Shown here one piece after another: positions 45,057-55,507 of a DNA stretch of 64,000 nt. This stretch comes from Salinarimonas rosea DSM 21201. GTDB lineage: Bacteria > Pseudomonadota > Alphaproteobacteria > Rhizobiales > Beijerinckiaceae. The position numbers and the translations under genes are program-made. The stretch covers positions 251,744 to 315,743 of the forward strand of contig NZ_AUBC01000001.1 in the NCBI RefSeq assembly GCF_000429045.1, written 5' to 3'. Each line of letters begins with the position of its first letter. Position 1 is the first letter of the stretch. The notes beneath the pieces are model-generated. The model searched no databases, was not told the DNA's origin, and worked only from the letters and a program-made list of their open reading frames with translations.

Positions 45057-45758
45057 ATGCGGCAGATTGGGAAAGCGGGCGGCGGCGGCCGCGACATCAT
45101 CGTGCGCCTCGCGCATGCGGCACGCAAGATCGCGTTCGCGGGCGCCGTCGCGACCGCGGGCAGCCTCGGCATCGGAGCGCTCGGCACCGGGACCTCCGGC
45201 GCGGCCCTCGCCGGCCCCTTCCCCGAGACGACGATCCAGCTCGCGACGACGGGCGGCGCGCGCCCGGTCCCGGCCTGGAACCGCTTCTGCGACGCCTACC
45301 CGTCCGAGTGCACGATCGATCCGAACGAGCCGGAGGCGATCGTCCTCACCCCCCGGATCTGGTCGACGCTCGTCGCGATCAACAAGCGGGTGAACCGCGA
45401 GGTCCGCCCGATGACCGACGCGCAGCAGTGGAACGTGGTCGACAGCTGGGACTTCCCGGAGACCGGCTACGGCGACTGCGAGGACTACCAGCTCCTCAAG
45501 CGCGCGCGCCTCGCCGAGGTCGGCATCCCGCGCCGGGCGATGCGCATGACCGTGGTCCTCGACGAGAACAACGAGGGTCACGCGGTGCTCGCGATCCGCA
45601 CGGATCGCGGCGACATCATCCTCGACAACAAGGTCGACGCCGTGAAGCCCTGGGGCGAGACCGGCTACACCTACATCAAGCGCGAGGGCGCGGCGGGCAC
45701 CGCCTGGGTCTCGCTCGGCGGCGTCTCCTCGCCGACGACCGTGGCGACCGCCCGCTGA
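45057..45758 (+). CDS. Bacterial transglutaminase-like cysteine peptidase (BTLCP), copy 2
   Basis: A paralogue of the preceding gene, about 233 residues from the ATG at 45057, which has GGGG seven bases upstream. A GTG at 45009 would add 16 residues but has no ribosome-binding site. A long positive N-region precedes a membrane/signal segment (IAFAGAVATAGSLGIGALGT). The triad is again complete: Cys in GYGDCEDYQLLKRARL, His in EGHAVLAIRTD, Asp in IILDNKVDAVKPW. Substrate unknown. The two copies share the core strongly but differ at both ends. Confidence 0.85.
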   Translation: MRQIGKAGGGGRDIIVRLAHAARKIAFAGAVATAGSLGIGALGTGTSGAALAGPFPETTIQLATTGGARPVPAWNRFCDAYPSECTIDPNEPEAIVLTPRIWSTLVAINKRVNREVRPMTDAQQWNVVDSWDFPETGYGDCEDYQLLKRARLAEVGIPRRAMRMTVVLDENNEGHAVLAIRTDRGDIILDNKVDAVKPWGETGYTYIKREGAAGTAWVSLGGVSSPTTVATAR

Positions 45759-45774
45759 GGCGACGACGCCGGCG

Positions 45775-46305
45775 TCAGTCGATCCTGCGCAGGCCCGCGG
45801 CGTAGCGCCGCCAGTTCTCGACATAGCGCTGCGCCGCCTGGCGCAGCGCCAGCGCCGCCGGCTCGTCGAGCGTGCGCACCACCCGCGCCGGCGCGCCGAC
45901 GATCAGCGAGTTGTCGGGAAACTCCTTGCCCTCGGTGATCAGCGTGTTGGCGCCGACGAGGCAGTTCTTCCCGATCCGGGCATGGTTGAGAACGGTCGCG
46001 CCCATGCCCACCAGGCTCGCCTCGCCGATCGTGCAGCCGTGCAGGATCGCGTGGTGGCCCACGGTGCACTGCGGCCCGAGCGTCAGCGGCGCACCGGGAT
46101 CGGTGTGGAGCAGGGCGTGCTCCTGGATGTTCGTGCCCTCGCCGACGTCGATGAGCTCGTTGTCGCCGCGCAGCACCGCCCCGAACCAGATCCCGACATC
46201 GCGCCCGAGCCGCACCCGGCCGATCACCTGCGCATCCGGCGCGACCCAGTAGCGGCCCTCGCCGGGCACCTGGGGAGAGATGTCGTCGAGGGCGTAGAGG
46301 GGCAT
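45775..46305 (-). CDS. Gamma-class carbonic anhydrase-like protein
   Basis: A 176-residue left-handed beta-helix protein. RVRLGRDVGIWFGAVLRGDN, the metal-binding histidines in LLHTDPGAPLTLGPQCTVGH and HAILHGCTIGEASLVGMGAT, and NCLVGANTLITEGKEFPDNS are family signatures. Such YrdA/CaiE-like proteins bind zinc and may hydrate CO2. Activity varies between members. It is convergent with BTLCP copy 2, with only 16 bases between. Confidence 0.88.
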   Translation of the reverse strand: MPLYALDDISPQVPGEGRYWVAPDAQVIGRVRLGRDVGIWFGAVLRGDNELIDVGEGTNIQEHALLHTDPGAPLTLGPQCTVGHHAILHGCTIGEASLVGMGATVLNHARIGKNCLVGANTLITEGKEFPDNSLIVGAPARVVRTLDEPAALALRQAAQRYVENWRRYAAGLRRID

Positions 46306-46571
46306 GGCGGGGTCCTCGTGGTGGGGGCGGTCGGAGGGAACGCGTTCCGGGCGCGCGCGTCAAGCGAGGCGTTCGCGTGCGGCGTCCCCCCGGGTCCGCA
46401 GCGGGCCCGGGGCCCAGATCCACTGCCGTTCTGCTCGGCGTGCGCGGGAGCGCGTTCGTCCACGGACGCTGATGGAGGCCATGCCCGCCGCGGCGCTGGC
46501 GCGCCGCTCGAATTGCACCTCCGGTTCCGGGTCCCGGACCTGCTTCGCAATCCGGGACGACGGCCCCCGCC

Positions 46572-47735
46572 TCACCCGCGCGACGCCTCCTTCACCACCT
46601 CCCCCAGGAACCGCCCGCAGGCGGCGAGCTCGCTCGCCGCGACCCACTCGTTCGCCTGGTGCGCCTGGGCGATGTCGCCGGGGCCGATCACCACGGTGGG
46701 TATGCCGCCGATCTGCGAGAACAGGCCGGCCTCGGTGCCGTAGGCGACCTTGGAATGCTCGTTCCTCCCCGCCAGCCGCTTGGCGAGCGTCACGACTTCC
46801 GCCTCGGGCGCGGTATCGAGGCCGGGGAAGCCGGCGTAGGTGGTGAAGGAGAAGCCGGTGCCGTCCCGGACGGCCGTCATGCGCGGCTCGAGCGCCTCGC
46901 GGGCGTAGGCCTCGATCTCGGCGAGCACCGCGTCGGGATCGTCGGCGCCGATCGCGCGGACCTCGAACAGGATCTCGGCGCGGTCCGAGACGATGTTGAG
47001 CGCCGTGCCCCCGCGCAGCACGCCGACATGGGCGGTGGAATAGGGCACGTCGTAGAGCGCGTCGCGCGCGCCCTCGGCGGCGAAACGGTCCGCCACCGCG
47101 CGGATCTTCGCGACCAGCAAGGCCGCGAACTCGACCGCGTTGACGCCGTGCGGCGCGAGCGAGGAATGGACGGTGTGGCCGCGCACCGTGACCGACACGG
47201 AACGCTTGCCCTTGTGCCCGATCACGACGCCCATCGTCGTCGGCTCGCCGACGAAGCAGGCGAGCGGGCGCACGCGCTTGTCGGCGAGACGCGCCACGAG
47301 CCCCCGGGCGCCGACGCAGCCCACCTCCTCGTCGTAGGAGAAGGCGAGATGGATCGGCCGCTCGAGCCGGGCCTGCGCCATCGTCGGCGCGGCGGCGAGG
47401 CAGGCGGCGAGGAAGCCCTTCATGTCGCAGGCGCCGCGGCCGTGGAGCCGCCCGTCCTTCTCGGTGAGCACGAAGGGGTCGGTGTCCCAGTCCTGCCCGT
47501 CGACGGGCACCACGTCGGTGTGGCCGGAGAGCACGTAGCCGGGCACGTCGGCCGGGCCGATCGTCGCCCAGAGATTCGCCTTCGTGCCGGTCTCGTCGAA
47601 CACGCGCTCGCAGGTGAAGCCGAGGGGGCCGAGATAGGCCTCGACGTGGTCGATCAGCGGAAGGTTGGAGTTTCGGCTCGTCGTGTCGAATGCGACGAGA
47701 TCGCGCAGATGCGCGACGATGGCCTCGGTGTGCAT
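46572..47735 (-). CDS. argE: Acetylornithine deacetylase (M20 family)
   Basis: A 387-residue M20 metallopeptidase-type enzyme. YVLSGHTDVVPVDGQDWDTD (first metal ligand His and catalytic Asp), GRGACDMKGFLAACLAAAPT (bridging Asp), LAFSYDEEVGCVGARGLVAR (catalytic Glu-Glu) and the C-terminal GPGDIAQAHQANEWV (last His) are all intact. ArgE removes the acetyl group from N-acetylornithine in arginine synthesis; alphaproteobacterial copies outside arg operons may act on related N-acyl amino acids. It precedes a LysR gene and a peptide ABC operon, so a role in amino-acid or peptide use is possible. Confidence 0.85.
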   Translation of the reverse strand: MHTEAIVAHLRDLVAFDTTSRNSNLPLIDHVEAYLGPLGFTCERVFDETGTKANLWATIGPADVPGYVLSGHTDVVPVDGQDWDTDPFVLTEKDGRLHGRGACDMKGFLAACLAAAPTMAQARLERPIHLAFSYDEEVGCVGARGLVARLADKRVRPLACFVGEPTTMGVVIGHKGKRSVSVTVRGHTVHSSLAPHGVNAVEFAALLVAKIRAVADRFAAEGARDALYDVPYSTAHVGVLRGGTALNIVSDRAEILFEVRAIGADDPDAVLAEIEAYAREALEPRMTAVRDGTGFSFTTYAGFPGLDTAPEAEVVTLAKRLAGRNEHSKVAYGTEAGLFSQIGGIPTVVIGPGDIAQAHQANEWVAASELAACGRFLGEVVKEASRG

Positions 47736-47794
47736 GGCATGCTCCTCGCGCCGCCCGCAGGCGCGGACGCGCGTCGTACGGATTGCGTGACGGA

Positions 47795-48730
47795 TCAGGC
47801 GGCGGGAACGAGGCTCGTCTGCTCCGTGCGCACGAAGTCGACGAAGCGGCGCGCCACGGGCAGGTTTCCGCCCACCGCCGGGAAGAGGAAGGAGGATTCG
47901 TAGTCGATCTGCGGTGTGAAGGGCCGGAAGGCGATCTTTGGGCCGGTGACGTAGGCGATCGGGAACGGGTTGACCACGGCGACACCGAGCCCGCCGCGCA
48001 CCATCTCGGTGAGGAACTGCACCGTCCCCGCCTCGAGCATCGTGCGCGGCTCGACACCGTAGTCCGAGAAGGCGCGCTCCAGCCTGGCGCGGGCCGAGAA
48101 GCGGCGCGTCACCTGGATGAGCGGCGTGTCGCCGATGTCGGCGGGGGTGACCGTGTCCTTCTGCGTCAGCGGATGGTCGGCGGGCATCATCACGTGCGCC
48201 ACCGACTGCCGGAAGGGCTCGGCCCGGACGCCGAAATGGCTCGGCGGGACGTCGAGCACGCCGAGATCGGCGGTGCCGTCGGCGACCGCGTTCACCGCGT
48301 CCGGCGAGCGGCCGATCTCCATCTGGATGCGCACGTCCGGATCGACCTGCATGAAGCGCAGGACGAGCGGGGCGAGGAAGGCGTGGGCGATCGTCGGCGG
48401 TGCGAGGATCCGCAGCACCGTGCCCGCGGCGCGCACGTCCGGCCAGTCCGACAGGCGCTCGAGCGCGGCGAAGATCGGGGCGGCCTCGGCGTCGAGCGCG
48501 AAGGCGTCGGCGGTCGGCACGAGGCGCCCGCCGTCGCGGAGGAACAGGTTCCGGCCGAGCCGCGCCTCGAGGGCGCCGATGGCCCTCGACACCGCAGGTT
48601 GAGAAACCCCCAACCTCTGGGCTGCAGCCGTCGTCTTGCGCGTGGTGATTACCGCGTGCAGGACCTCGAGCTCGCGTACGCTCGGCCTCGACGAGCGGCC
48701 GCTTTCGTCGTCACTATCCATCTCGCGCAT
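47795..48730 (-). CDS. LysR-family transcriptional regulator
   Basis: A 311-residue regulator. The N-terminal winged helix SVRELEVLHAVITTRKTTAA followed by AQRLGVSQPAVSRAIGALEA is the LysR DNA-binding signature. The rest is a periplasmic-binding-protein-like effector domain. The ATG at 48730 is preferred to the TTG at 48769. It is divergent from the oligopeptide ABC operon, with about 180 bases between the starts, and is upstream of the deacetylase gene. By the LysR rule it probably controls one or both. Effector unknown. Confidence 0.87.
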   Translation of the reverse strand: MREMDSDDESGRSSRPSVRELEVLHAVITTRKTTAAAQRLGVSQPAVSRAIGALEARLGRNLFLRDGGRLVPTADAFALDAEAAPIFAALERLSDWPDVRAAGTVLRILAPPTIAHAFLAPLVLRFMQVDPDVRIQMEIGRSPDAVNAVADGTADLGVLDVPPSHFGVRAEPFRQSVAHVMMPADHPLTQKDTVTPADIGDTPLIQVTRRFSARARLERAFSDYGVEPRTMLEAGTVQFLTEMVRGGLGVAVVNPFPIAYVTGPKIAFRPFTPQIDYESSFLFPAVGGNLPVARRFVDFVRTEQTSLVPAA

Positions 48731-48908
48731 TTCAGTATTACCGTTTTTGATGCGGTTGTGTATCGACAATGCCAGGGTCGAATATTAGCCTGCGCGCAGC
48801 GGCGATCAAGCCTTTCCCCGGGAACGCGGAGGCGGCAGGATGGCCCAAGAAAGACCTGCCGGCGGCCGTAGAGTACGCCTCGGCAGGAACCAGAGGAGAC
48901 GTGACGAC

Positions 48909-50528
48909 ATGCACCGTACCGCCAAGCGGCTCGCGCTCGCGAGCCTGCCCCTCGCGATGATCTTCGCCACCCCGGCTCTGTCGCAGAGCCTCACCGTCGG
49001 CCTCACCTCGGAGCCGACGGCGGTCGATCCGCACTTCCACAACCTCGGCCCCAACAACTCGCTGCGCATGCACATCTTCGAAGGCCTGACCCAGGCCGAC
49101 GAGAACCAGCAGAACGTGGCGAGCCTGGCCAGCGATTGGGAGGCGATCGACGAGACCACCTGGCGCTTCAACCTGCGCGAGGGCGTCACCTTCTCCGACG
49201 GCACGCCGTTCGACGCGACGGACGTCGTCTACACGATCTGCCGCGTGCCCACCGTCGAGAACTCGCCGTCGTCCTTCACGAGCTTCGTCGCCGGCATCTC
49301 CGGCGTCACGATCGAGGACCCGCACACGATCGTGTTCGAGACGAACGGCCCGGTGCCGCTGCTGCCGACCAATCTCGCGAGCGTCGGCATCATCTCGGCC
49401 GAGTCCTTCGGCGGCGAGGGCGTCGTCTACGGGCAGGGCGGCTGCGAGAACCTCGGCACGCCGCCGCAGGCGGCCGACTTCAACGATCCCGCCAAGGCGA
49501 TCGGCACCGGCCCCTACAAGCTCGAGAGCTACGTGCGCGGCGACGCGATCGTGCTGTCGCGCAACGAGAACTACTGGGACGGCACGCCGACCTGGGAGGA
49601 GGTCACCCTGCGCCCGATCGCCAACGAGGGCGCGCGCGTCGCGGCGCTCCTGTCGGGCGACGTGGACGTGATCGAGTCGCCGCCCGTGCAGGACTTCGAC
49701 CGCCTGCGCCGCGACGGCTTCGAGATCGCCCAGGGCCTGTCGAACCGCGTCATCTACCTCCACCTCGACAACCACTCCGAGGACGGCCACGTCCCCCCGG
49801 GCGTCACCGGCACGGACGGCAAGAACCCCTTCACGGACGTGCGCGTGCGTGAGGCGATCTCGAAGGCGATCGACCGCCAGGCGATCGCGGCGCGCATCAT
49901 GGGCACGCTCGCGGTTCCCGCCGGCGACCTCCTGCCCTACCCGATGTTCGGCACCCGCGAGGATACGCCGGTCGATCCCTACGATCCGGAGGCGTCGCGC
50001 GCGCTGCTCGCCGAGGCTGGCTACCCGAACGGCTTCGGGCTCGTGCTCTCGGCGCCGAACGACCGCTACATGAACGACGAGAAGGTCGCCCAGGCGGTGG
50101 CGCAGATGCTCGCCCGCATCGGCATCACCACGACGGTCGACGCGATGACGGCGTCGACGTTCTTCTCGCGCCGCAACAACTTCGAGTACGGCATGTGGCT
50201 CGCCGGCTGGGGTGCCGCGACGGGTGAGATCTCGAGCCCGCTGATCGCGCTCGTCGCGACCCGTAACCCGGACACGGGCATGGGCTCGACCAACCGTCAG
50301 CGCTACTCCAACCCGGAGATCGACGCGCTGATCAAGGAGGCGATCGCCACCGTCGACGACGACGCCCGCGAGGCGCTGCTCCAGGAAGCCGCGACGATGG
50401 CGATGGCCGACTACGCCACCATCCCGCTGCACTTCGAGGTGACGCCCTGGGCCTACCGCCCGGGCCTCGCGGTCACGCCGCGCGCGGACCAGTACACGCT
50501 CGCCATGGAGGTCGAGCCGGCGAGCTGA
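48909..50528 (+). CDS. Oligopeptide-type ABC transporter, periplasmic substrate-binding protein
   Basis: A 539-residue SBP family 5 protein with a signal peptide (LALASLPLAMIFATPALSQS) and the family core TFRFNLREGVTFSDG-like segment (WRFNLREGVTFSDGTPFDAT), VIYLHLDNHSEDG, VREAISKAIDRQAIAARIMG and DLLPYPMFGTRED. It binds peptides, or other oligomers such as glutathione or opines, in the periplasm. Start MHRTAKRLALA at 48909 follows GAGGAG a few bases upstream. First gene of a five-gene transporter operon. Confidence 0.9.
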   Translation: MHRTAKRLALASLPLAMIFATPALSQSLTVGLTSEPTAVDPHFHNLGPNNSLRMHIFEGLTQADENQQNVASLASDWEAIDETTWRFNLREGVTFSDGTPFDATDVVYTICRVPTVENSPSSFTSFVAGISGVTIEDPHTIVFETNGPVPLLPTNLASVGIISAESFGGEGVVYGQGGCENLGTPPQAADFNDPAKAIGTGPYKLESYVRGDAIVLSRNENYWDGTPTWEEVTLRPIANEGARVAALLSGDVDVIESPPVQDFDRLRRDGFEIAQGLSNRVIYLHLDNHSEDGHVPPGVTGTDGKNPFTDVRVREAISKAIDRQAIAARIMGTLAVPAGDLLPYPMFGTREDTPVDPYDPEASRALLAEAGYPNGFGLVLSAPNDRYMNDEKVAQAVAQMLARIGITTTVDAMTASTFFSRRNNFEYGMWLAGWGAATGEISSPLIALVATRNPDTGMGSTNRQRYSNPEIDALIKEAIATVDDDAREALLQEAATMAMADYATIPLHFEVTPWAYRPGLAVTPRADQYTLAMEVEPAS

Positions 50529-50639
50529 GGCTTTCCCGGCAGCGGCGGTCGGACCCGACCGCCGCACTTCCACCACTCCCGACACGGCGCGCAGCCCGCG
50601 CCGTGTCGTCGCGCCGTTCCCTGAGCGCCCGGGTCAACC

Positions 50640-51617
50640 ATGCTGGTCTACCTCATCCGCCGCATCGGGCAGTCGCTGCTCGTCATCGCCGTCATGGCCT
50701 TCCTGGTCTTCCTCGCGGTCTACGCCGTGGGCGACCCGGTGGCGATCCTCGCCAATCCCGAGGCGAACCAGGCCGAGCTCGACGCCATCGCCGCCCGGCT
50801 CGGGCTCGATCGACCGATCTGGGAACAGTTCGGCATCTTCGTCTGGAACGCGCTCCAGGGCGACCTCGGCACATCCTTCGTCTATTCCGAGAGCGCGCTG
50901 AAGGTGATCATCGAGCGCCTGCCGGCGACGATGGAGCTCGCCTTCGTCGCGCTCCTGCTCTCGATCCTGATCGGCGTGCCGCTGGGCGTCATCGCCGGCC
51001 TCAAGCCCGACTCCCTCGTCGGCCGCAGCATCATGTCGACCTCGATCCTCGGCTTCTCGCTGCCGAACTTCTGGATCGGGCTGATGCTCATCCTGCTGTT
51101 CGCGGTCGAGCTGCGCTGGCTGCCGGCGAGCGGGCGCGGGGAGACGGTCGAGGTTCTGGGCGTCCACCTGTCGATGTTCACCTGGAACGGGCTCTCGCAT
51201 CTGCTGCTGCCGGCGATCACGTTGGCGCTCTACAAGTCCTCCCTCGTCATCCGCATCGCCCAGGCGGGCACCCGCGAGGTGATGCTGCAGGACTATGTGC
51301 GCTTCGCCCGGGCCAAGGGCCTGTCGTCGCGGCGCATCGTCTTCGTGCACGTGCTCAAGAACATGCTCATCCCCGTCGTCACCGTGCTCGGCCTCGAGCT
51401 CGGCTCGATGATCGCCTTCGCGGTCGTCACCGAGACGGTGTTCTCCTATCCGGGCATGGGCAAGCTCTTGATCGACTCGATCAACCGCCTCGACCGGCCG
51501 ATCGTCGTCGCCTACCTGATGCTGACCGTGTTCATCTTCGTGATCATCAACCTCGTGGTCGACCTGCTCTATGCGGCGATCGACCCGCGGGTGCGCCTCT
51601 CCGAGGCGAAGGGCTGA
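50640..51617 (+). CDS. Oligopeptide-type ABC transporter, permease 1
   Basis: A 325-residue DppB/OppB-type permease with six membrane segments. FLVFLAVYAVGDPVAILANP is the N-terminal part, and EVMLQDYVRFARAKGLSSRR followed by IVFVHVLKNMLIPVVTVLGL holds the conserved EAA loop. It starts about 110 bases after the binding protein gene and 10 before the second permease. Confidence 0.92.
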   Translation: MLVYLIRRIGQSLLVIAVMAFLVFLAVYAVGDPVAILANPEANQAELDAIAARLGLDRPIWEQFGIFVWNALQGDLGTSFVYSESALKVIIERLPATMELAFVALLLSILIGVPLGVIAGLKPDSLVGRSIMSTSILGFSLPNFWIGLMLILLFAVELRWLPASGRGETVEVLGVHLSMFTWNGLSHLLLPAITLALYKSSLVIRIAQAGTREVMLQDYVRFARAKGLSSRRIVFVHVLKNMLIPVVTVLGLELGSMIAFAVVTETVFSYPGMGKLLIDSINRLDRPIVVAYLMLTVFIFVIINLVVDLLYAAIDPRVRLSEAKG

Positions 51618-51627
51618 GGAAGACCAG

Positions 51628-52595
51628 ATGAGCGACCTCTCCCCCCACGCCTCCGCGCGCCCCCTGGCCGGCCCCGCCGCCGGGATGCCGGTCGACGCCT
51701 CCGTGCCGCCCGCCGCGCCCGACAAGGGCGAGAGCCTGCTGCGCCGGCACGTCTCGTCCTTCTTCGAGAGCTGGAGCGCCATCATCGGCCTCGTCGTGCT
51801 CGTGCTCTCGGTCATGGCCGCGCTGCTGGCGCCGTGGATCGCGCCGCAGAACCCCTACGACCTCGCCAGCCTGTCGATCATGGACAACATGCTCCCACCG
51901 GGCGAGATCTTCGGCATGGGGCAGACGGCCTATCTCGGCACGGACGACCAGGGCCGCGACATGCTTTCCGCGATCCTCTACGGGCTGCGGGTCTCGCTGA
52001 CGGTCGGCGCCTCGTCGGTGCTGATCGCCGCCGTGATCGGCGCCTCCCTCGGCGTTCTCGCCGCCTATGCCGGCGGGCGCGTCGAGAGCTTCGTCATGCG
52101 CGTCGTCGACCTGCAGCTCTCCTTCCCGGCGATCCTCGTCGCGCTCGTGCTGCTCGCGGTCTTCGGCCGCGGCGTCGACAAGGTCGTGATCGCCCTCGTC
52201 GTCGTGCAATGGGCCTACTACGCCCGCACCGTGCGCGGCTCGGCGCTCGTCGAGAAGCGGCGCGAGTACATCGAGGCGGCGCGCTGCCTCGCCCTGCCGC
52301 GCCGGCGCATCGTCTTCCGCCACCTCCTGCCGAACTGCATCCCGCCGCTCATCGTGGTGGCGACGGTGCAGATCGCCAACGCCATCGCGCTCGAATCGAC
52401 GCTCTCCTTCCTGGGCGTCGGCGTCCCCGTCACGGAGCCCTCCCTCGGCATGCTGATCGCCAACGGCTACGGCTACCTGCTCTCCGGCAACTACTGGATC
52501 TCCACCTTCCCCGGCGTGGCGCTCGTGATCGTCATCGTCGCCATCAACCTCGTCGGCGACCGGCTGCGCGACGTGCTCAACCCGAGGCTCGCGAA

Positions 52596-52599
<4 letters not shown>
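51628..52599 (+). CDS. Oligopeptide-type ABC transporter, permease 2
   Basis: A 323-residue DppC/OppC-type permease. The hallmark YLGTDDQGRDMLSAILYGLR of DppC proteins is present, and the EAA loop lies in KRREYIEAARCLALPRRRIV followed by FRHLLPNCIPPLI. It has a Pro/Ala-rich cytoplasmic N-terminus of about 45 residues. The stop overlaps the start of the first ATPase gene by four bases. Confidence 0.92.
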
Positions 52600-53596
<997 letters not shown>

Positions 53597-53600
<4 letters not shown>

Positions 53601-54694
53601 TCCGGACCTCGACCAGCGACGACATCACCTCTCCGGCCGGGACGCCGATCGTCTCGCTGTCGCATGTGCACAAGCGCTTCGTGAAGTCGCTCGACGCGGC
53701 GGAGAAGGTCGCCAACCTGTTCGGCGCCGGTATCCAGGAGCAGGTCGTGCGCGCCGTCGACGACGTCACGCTCGACGTGGCGCCCGGCGAGGTCGTGGGC
53801 CTCGTCGGCGAGTCGGGGTGCGGCAAGTCCACCCTCGGGCGCATCGTCGCCGGCATCCTCGACCCGTCCGACGGCGTCGTGCGCTTCGAGGGCGAGGACG
53901 TCGCCAAGATGTCGGGCGCCGCGCGGCGGCGCGCCGACCTCGCGGTGCAGATGATCTTCCAGGACCCCGCCGCCTCGCTCAACCCGCGCATGCGCGTCAT
54001 GGAGATCATCGGCGAGGCGCCGGTGGTGCACGGGCTGATCTCGGCGGGCGAGATGGACGCCTACGTCTGCGGGCTGATGGAGAAGGTCGGCCTCGACCCG
54101 GCGACCCGTCGGCGCTACCCGCACCAGTTCTCCGGCGGCCAGCGCGCGCGCATCAACATTGCCCGCGCGCTCGCGGTGCAGCCGCGGGTGCTGGTGTGCG
54201 ACGAGTCGACCGCCGCGCTCGACGTCTCGATCCAGGCACAGGTGCTCAACCTCTTCCTCGAGCTGCGGCGCGAGTTGAACCTCACCTACGTCTTCGTCAG
54301 CCACGATCTCGGCGTGATCGAGCACATCGCCGACCGGGTGGCGGTGATGTATCTCGGCCGCATCGTCGAGCTGGCGCGGACCGACGAGATCTTCGAGGCG
54401 CCCAACCACCCCTACACCCAGGCGCTGCTCGAGGAGGTGCCGCGCCTCGAGGCGAGGAAGCGCGCCTTCACGGCGCTGACGGGCGAGATCCCCTCCCCCT
54501 TGCGCCCGCCGCCGGGCTGCCATTTCCACCCGCGCTGCCCGCACGCCTTCGCGCGCTGCTCGGTCGACCGCCCGGCGCTGAAGCCGATCGCCGCGGCCCG
54601 CCTCTCCGCCTGCCACCTCAACGACGAGCCCGGTGCGCGGCCGGGGCGGACGCTGCCGGCGGAGCGGGTGGCGCTGGAGGCGGCGCAGGGGTGA
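53597..54694 (+). CDS. Oligopeptide-type ABC transporter, ATPase 2
   Basis: A 365-residue DppF-type ATPase. Walker A is GESGCGKSTLGRI, the signature is QFSGGQRARINIARALAVQP and Walker B is VLVCDESTAALDVSIQAQVL (Ser in place of the usual Pro after DE, as in many DppF proteins). The C-terminal extension has HPRCPHAFARC. Last gene of the operon; a cluster of palindromes follows. Confidence 0.92.
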
Positions 54695-54767
54695 CAACGG
54701 GTGTCATCCCGGGCGCCGAGGATGCGGTCGGCGTGACTTCGCCGTTCGCGACGTCCGCGACCCCGGA

Positions 54768-54893
54768 TCCTCCCCGGAGGGGAGGAGTCCGCGCGAAGCG
54801 CGGACGGTGGGGCCGTTCGATAGCGAGGCGAGCGGGATCGCCGTCCTCCCACCCTCCGGCCCGCGTCCTCCCCTGCGGGGAGGACGCGGGCCG
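54768..54893. repeat. Cluster of three palindromes between dppF-like gene and restriction gene
   Basis: Three perfect hairpins occur in 126 bases: TCCTCCCC/GGGGAGGA (54768-54775 and 54779-54786), GTCCGCGC/GCGCGGAC (54787-54794 and 54798-54805), and a 17-bp stem at 54857-54873 and 54877-54893 with a TGC loop. The core TCCTCCCC/GGGGAGGA is shared by the first and third. This looks like a repetitive extragenic palindromic (REP/BIME-type) element between convergent genes. Confidence 0.65.
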
Positions 54894-54914
54894 CGGCATT
54901 TGTTCGCGGGCGTG

Positions 54915-55502
54915 TCAGCCGCGGGCGAGGTTGAGGGCGAGGAGGCGCTCGAGGGCGTCCTCGATGCCGATGTCCTCGGGCCAGCCGTAGGCGGCGGCGA
55001 CCGCGCGGTCCAGGTCGTCGTGCAGCGCCGCGAGCCAGGCGGGCCGCGCGTTGTAGAGCTTGGTCAGCGTGCGCTCCTTGAGCACCGCCGCCGCCGCCTC
55101 GTCCTTGGGCAGGACGCGGTCGGGATAGCCCGCGACCACCTCCGGCTCGATCACCACGAGATCGGGCGGGTTCAGCCACCGCCCCCGCGCCGCGTCGAGC
55201 GCCCGCGCCGCCGCCACGATGCGCTGCGCGCGCGGGTCGTTGGCATAGGCGGCGGCGGGGAGGTTCGGGGTCAGGCCCTCGGGGAAGGGATAGGTCTCGA
55301 AGGTGGTGGTGGGGGTGTAGCGCGGCCGATCCTCCAGGCTCGTGCCGAGCCGCAGGGACCAAGCCTCGTGGAAGCGGGAATGGAGGATCCCGAAGGTGGT
55401 GTCGTCGTCGCGGGCGATGGCCGTGAGGTTCTTGTCCGGGACGATGCGCGTGTCCAGGAAGACGAAGACGCGGTGCTTCGCGACCTCCGGCGTGACGATC
55501 AT
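54915..55502 (-). pseudogene. MmeI-like restriction-modification enzyme, C-terminal fragment (frameshifted)
   Basis: A 195-codon frame that reads as the C-terminal end of the preceding methyltransferase. TPEVAKHRVFVFLDTRIVPD and FGILHSRFHEAWSLRLGTSL with RPRYTPTTTFETYPFPEGL are the characteristic end of MmeI-like type II enzymes, including part of the target-recognition domain. It begins seven to eight bases from the stop of the large fragment in the -1 frame, and reading back in this frame gives LKRMIVTPEV, the natural joint. It could be translated on its own from the ATG at 55502, but is more likely a piece of a broken gene. Confidence 0.75.
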
Positions 55503-55507
55503 TCGCT

